Positions 61,227 to 64,000 of a stretch of 64,000 nucleotides of DNA are shown piece by piece. A program made the position numbers and the translations under genes. Origin of the DNA: Caballeronia insecticola (GTDB lineage Bacteria; Pseudomonadota; Gammaproteobacteria; Burkholderiales; Burkholderiaceae); the NCBI RefSeq assembly GCF_000402035.1, contig NC_021287.1, positions 1 through 64,000 of the forward strand. The letters run 5' to 3'. Numbering within the stretch: the stretch's first letter is position 1; each line of letters starts with the position of its first letter. The notes beneath the pieces were generated by a model. That model was given only the letters and a program-made list of their open reading frames with translations, was not told the DNA's origin and did no database searches.

Positions 61227-61976
61227 TCATAACGGCACGCCGCCGCGCATGCCCAGCGAAAGCGCGCGCAGCGAGCGCACCGTGCGATCGACGTAATGCG
61301 GCCGCCCCGCGCCCGGCATGCGCACCGACATGCCGCCGCTCGACGTGCGCGCGACCGGCAGATGCCCGACGATCCACACCGTGCGAATACCGAGCCGCCG
61401 ATAGCTCTTCAGATGCCCGCGCGTATCCTCGACGAGAATCGCGTCCGCGAGACGCACGTGCGCCTGGCGCATCGCGCGGCGCAACATGGGCGCGTCGGGC
61501 TTGGCGCGCCAGCGGTTGCCTTCGCGCATGTCCTCGATGGCGATCACGCGCTCGAACAACTTGCCGATGCCCAGTTCCGCGAGCACGGTGCGCGCGTAGA
61601 GGGTCGGCGCGTTGGTGAGCACGATCTTGCGTCCGGGCAGCGCGCGCAGCATCCGCGTGAGGCCGCGCTCGGCGCGCAGCATCGACGGAAGATCGGGGAA
61701 AGTGTGCACTTCGCGCAGAAAATCGGCGGCGTCGATGCCGTGATGGCGCACGAGCCCGAGCAGCGTCGCGCCATAGCGCACCGTGTAGCCCACGCGCAGC
61801 CGGTTCGCCTCGTCGATGTCGACATTCAGCCGGTCCATGATGTATTGCGTCATGCCGCGATTGATCGCCGGAAAAATGGCATGCGACGCGTGATGCAGCG
61901 TGTTGTCGAGATCGAAGAGCCAGACGGGGCCGCGCGTTTTCACGCGGCGGCGGCGGGCGGGGCGATGCGGTCTCAT
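61227..61976 (-). CDS. Pyrimidine 5'-nucleotidase (HAD family)
   Basis: The 249-residue protein has HAD motif I LFDLDNTLHHA (both Asp), motif II VLTNAP, motif III Lys in RWRAKPDAPM and motif IV VEDTRGHLKS. It matches the bacterial SDT1-like pyrimidine 5'-nucleotidase group and is located next to argB as is common in Burkholderia. The N-terminus is Arg-rich; translation may start downstream of 61976. Confidence 0.87.
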   Translation of the reverse strand: MRPHRPARRRRVKTRGPVWLFDLDNTLHHASHAIFPAINRGMTQYIMDRLNVDIDEANRLRVGYTVRYGATLLGLVRHHGIDAADFLREVHTFPDLPSMLRAERGLTRMLRALPGRKIVLTNAPTLYARTVLAELGIGKLFERVIAIEDMREGNRWRAKPDAPMLRRAMRQAHVRLADAILVEDTRGHLKSYRRLGIRTVWIVGHLPVARTSSGGMSVRMPGAGRPHYVDRTVRSLRALSLGMRGGVPL

Positions 61977-62000
61977 GGGCTTTAGTTTTTGTATGGCGCC

Positions 62001-62030
62001 AAAGAAAACGCCCGCGCATGGGCGGGCGTT
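62001..62030 (-). terminator. Terminator of argB
   Basis: AACGCCCGC and GCGGGCGTT pair across a six-base loop; on the minus strand the stem is followed by TTTTCTTT. Confidence 0.85.
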
Positions 62031-62058
62031 GGGATCGGGAGTGCCGGGAATACGACGC

Positions 62059-62982
<924 letters not shown>

Positions 62983-63103
62983 TTAAACACGCCGAATTGT
63001 ACAGGACTGACGCAACGCAGCAGGACGAATTGCCGCGGGCCGGCTCGTGTTTTCCGGCGGGGCGGCAGGCGTGCGATGATCGTTTCGGCGAACCGATGAC
63101 AAG

Positions 63104-63334
63104 ATGATGAACGACCCCTCCGAACGAAACGATGCCGCCTCCGCTGATGCCGAATCCTGCGCACAATGCGGCGCGCCGTTTCGCTGCGGCGTGCGCGCGG
63201 GCGACGCGGCCTGCTGGTGCGCCGCGCTGCCCGCTCTGCCGCACGATCGTCTGTCGCCCGGCGTGGGTTGTCTGTGTCCGGCGTGTCTGACGCGGCTGAC
63301 GGCGCAGATCGAGCGCGCGTCGCGGCCCGCCTGA
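63104..63334 (+). CDS. Cysteine-rich CWC family protein
   Basis: The 76-residue protein has the CWC pattern: CAQCGAPFRCGVRAGDAACW, then C-x-ALP and CLCPACL, with seven or more Cys likely to bind zinc. Function unknown in the family. ATG 63104 or 63107 could be the start. It lies opposite argB and upstream of the sensor kinase. Confidence 0.82.
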   Translation: MMNDPSERNDAASADAESCAQCGAPFRCGVRAGDAACWCAALPALPHDRLSPGVGCLCPACLTRLTAQIERASRPA

Positions 63335-63349
63335 CGGAGCGGCGGCGGG

Positions 63350-63400
63350 TGCGACAAATCGCGACAGATGCGGCAGCACGCCCGATGCAAGCGGGATAAT
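63350..63400 (+). promoter_or_regulatory. Candidate promoter and regulator site of the RegB-like gene
   Basis: TGCGACA at 63350-63356 is followed at 63360 by CGCGACA, a direct repeat resembling half-sites of RegA-type regulators, and GATAAT at 63394-63399 is a plausible -10 element about 60 bases before the start at 63461. The resemblance is loose. Confidence 0.3.
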
Positions 63401-63460
63401 GTCGCATGACGCGCGAAACCAACCCGGCGCGCGTTCGGCGTCGACAGGCACTCAAACCAG

Positions 63461-64000
63461 ATGCATCGCATAACCACCACCGGCCGCGTCAACCTCGGTC
63501 ATCTCTTCTGGCTGCGCTCGCTCGCGATCATCGGCCAGTTGCTGACGATCACGGTCGTGCAGATTTTCTACGGCGCGAAGCTTCCGCTGCCCGCGATGCT
63601 GCTCGTCATCGCGCTCGAAATGCTCTTCAACGGGCTCACGTGGCTGCGCGTGTCGCGGGCGCGGCCCGAGACGAACCTGGAGCTGTTCGGGCAGATGTGC
63701 GTCGATCTCGGCGCGCTCTCGGCGCTGCTGTTCCTCTCCGGCGGCGCGACCAATCCGTTCGTGACGCTTTATTTGCCGTCGCTTGCGATCGCCGCCGCCG
63801 TGCTGCCGTGGATGATGATGGGCTGCCTCGCGCTCTTCGCCGTCGCCTGTTATGCGCTGCTCAGCTACAACTACGTGCCGCTCAACATCGAGAATCCGGC
63901 CAATCTGTTCGATTATTTCCGCATGGGGCTGTGGGTCAACTTCATGGTGAGCGTCGGGCTGATCGGCTGGTTCGTCGCGCGCATGTCGCGGGCGCTGCGC
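63461..64000 (+). CDS. RegB-like sensor histidine kinase, 5' part
   Basis: The first 180 residues are in the window; the gene runs off the end. At least five membrane segments are visible and the segment SGGATNPFVTLYLPSLAIAA matches the quinone-sensing loop of RegB/PrrB/RoxS redox kinases. The HisKA and ATPase domains would lie beyond base 64000. Such kinases control respiration and energy metabolism through a RegA-type regulator, expected downstream. Confidence 0.82.
   Translation, partial: MHRITTTGRVNLGHLFWLRSLAIIGQLLTITVVQIFYGAKLPLPAMLLVIALEMLFNGLTWLRVSRARPETNLELFGQMCVDLGALSALLFLSGGATNPFVTLYLPSLAIAAAVLPWMMMGCLALFAVACYALLSYNYVPLNIENPANLFDYFRMGLWVNFMVSVGLIGWFVARMSRALR

Overview
The window is the replication-origin region of a Burkholderiaceae chromosome, most like Caballeronia or Paraburkholderia. 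The evidence is the high-GC coding style, the dnaA-dnaN-gyrB start, the family-typical clusters (htpX, then rsmB-DUF4390-NtrY-NtrX; mreBCD-pbp2-rodA facing gatCAB; queCED; metX-metW beside ampG) and the close match of individual proteins to that family as I know it. No database search was run. The window opens inside the intergenic origin DNA (one perfect DnaA box, one 19-base inverted repeat) and ends inside a RegB-like histidine kinase.

Layout. 1-5903: origin, dnaA, dnaN, gyrB. 5904-13745: an accessory island of broken mobile DNA. From left to right it holds imperfect terminal-type repeats right after gyrB, one intact DUF4365-like nuclease gene, a frameshifted TnsA-like gene, a TnsB N-terminal stub joined to a phospholipase-D-like C-terminal piece, phage debris with two tail-spike genes sharing a 484-base repeat, an IS30 transposase tail and a decayed class A beta-lactamase gene. 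13749-21500: an AraC/GyrI regulator, a zinc-ribbon protein, DbpA helicase, an MFS pump, a DUF488 protein, tRNA-Lys(CTT), a thioesterase, a patatin, an OsmC protein and a 2-hydroxyacid dehydrogenase. 21962-28551: GTP-dependent PEP carboxykinase, a LysR regulator, topoisomerase III and a thioredoxin-like protein. 28622-33244: dprA facing def-fmt, a LysE exporter and htpX. 33398-38614: rsmB, DUF4390 protein, NtrY-like kinase and NtrX-like regulator as one tightly packed unit. 38708-41495: tRNA-Phe(GAA), a secreted glycoside hydrolase lipoprotein and about 1.1 kb of AT-rich DNA ending in a promoter plus terminator hairpin. 41496-43350: queC, queE and queD. 43536-45007: a HpcH/HpaI aldolase and a Sel1-repeat protein. 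45077-51569: the rod-shape operon on the minus strand. 51945-55274: gatC, gatA and gatB. 55369-63334: a PPK2 kinase, exonuclease III, an M48 protease, AmpG, MetW, MetX, a pyrimidine nucleotidase, ArgB and a CWC protein.

How the genes work together. Most of the window is core housekeeping: replication initiation and supercoiling, N-terminal formyl-Met handling (def, fmt), Gln-tRNA/Asn-tRNA amidation (gatCAB), lateral wall growth (mreBCD, PBP2, RodA), muropeptide recycling (AmpG), queuosine precursor synthesis, and methionine and arginine synthesis. The accessory island between gyrB and the AraC gene is the only part with many broken genes and foreign-looking composition. Its single intact non-phage gene, the DUF4365-like protein with a strong ribosome-binding site and an upstream inverted repeat, is the best candidate for a little-studied function.
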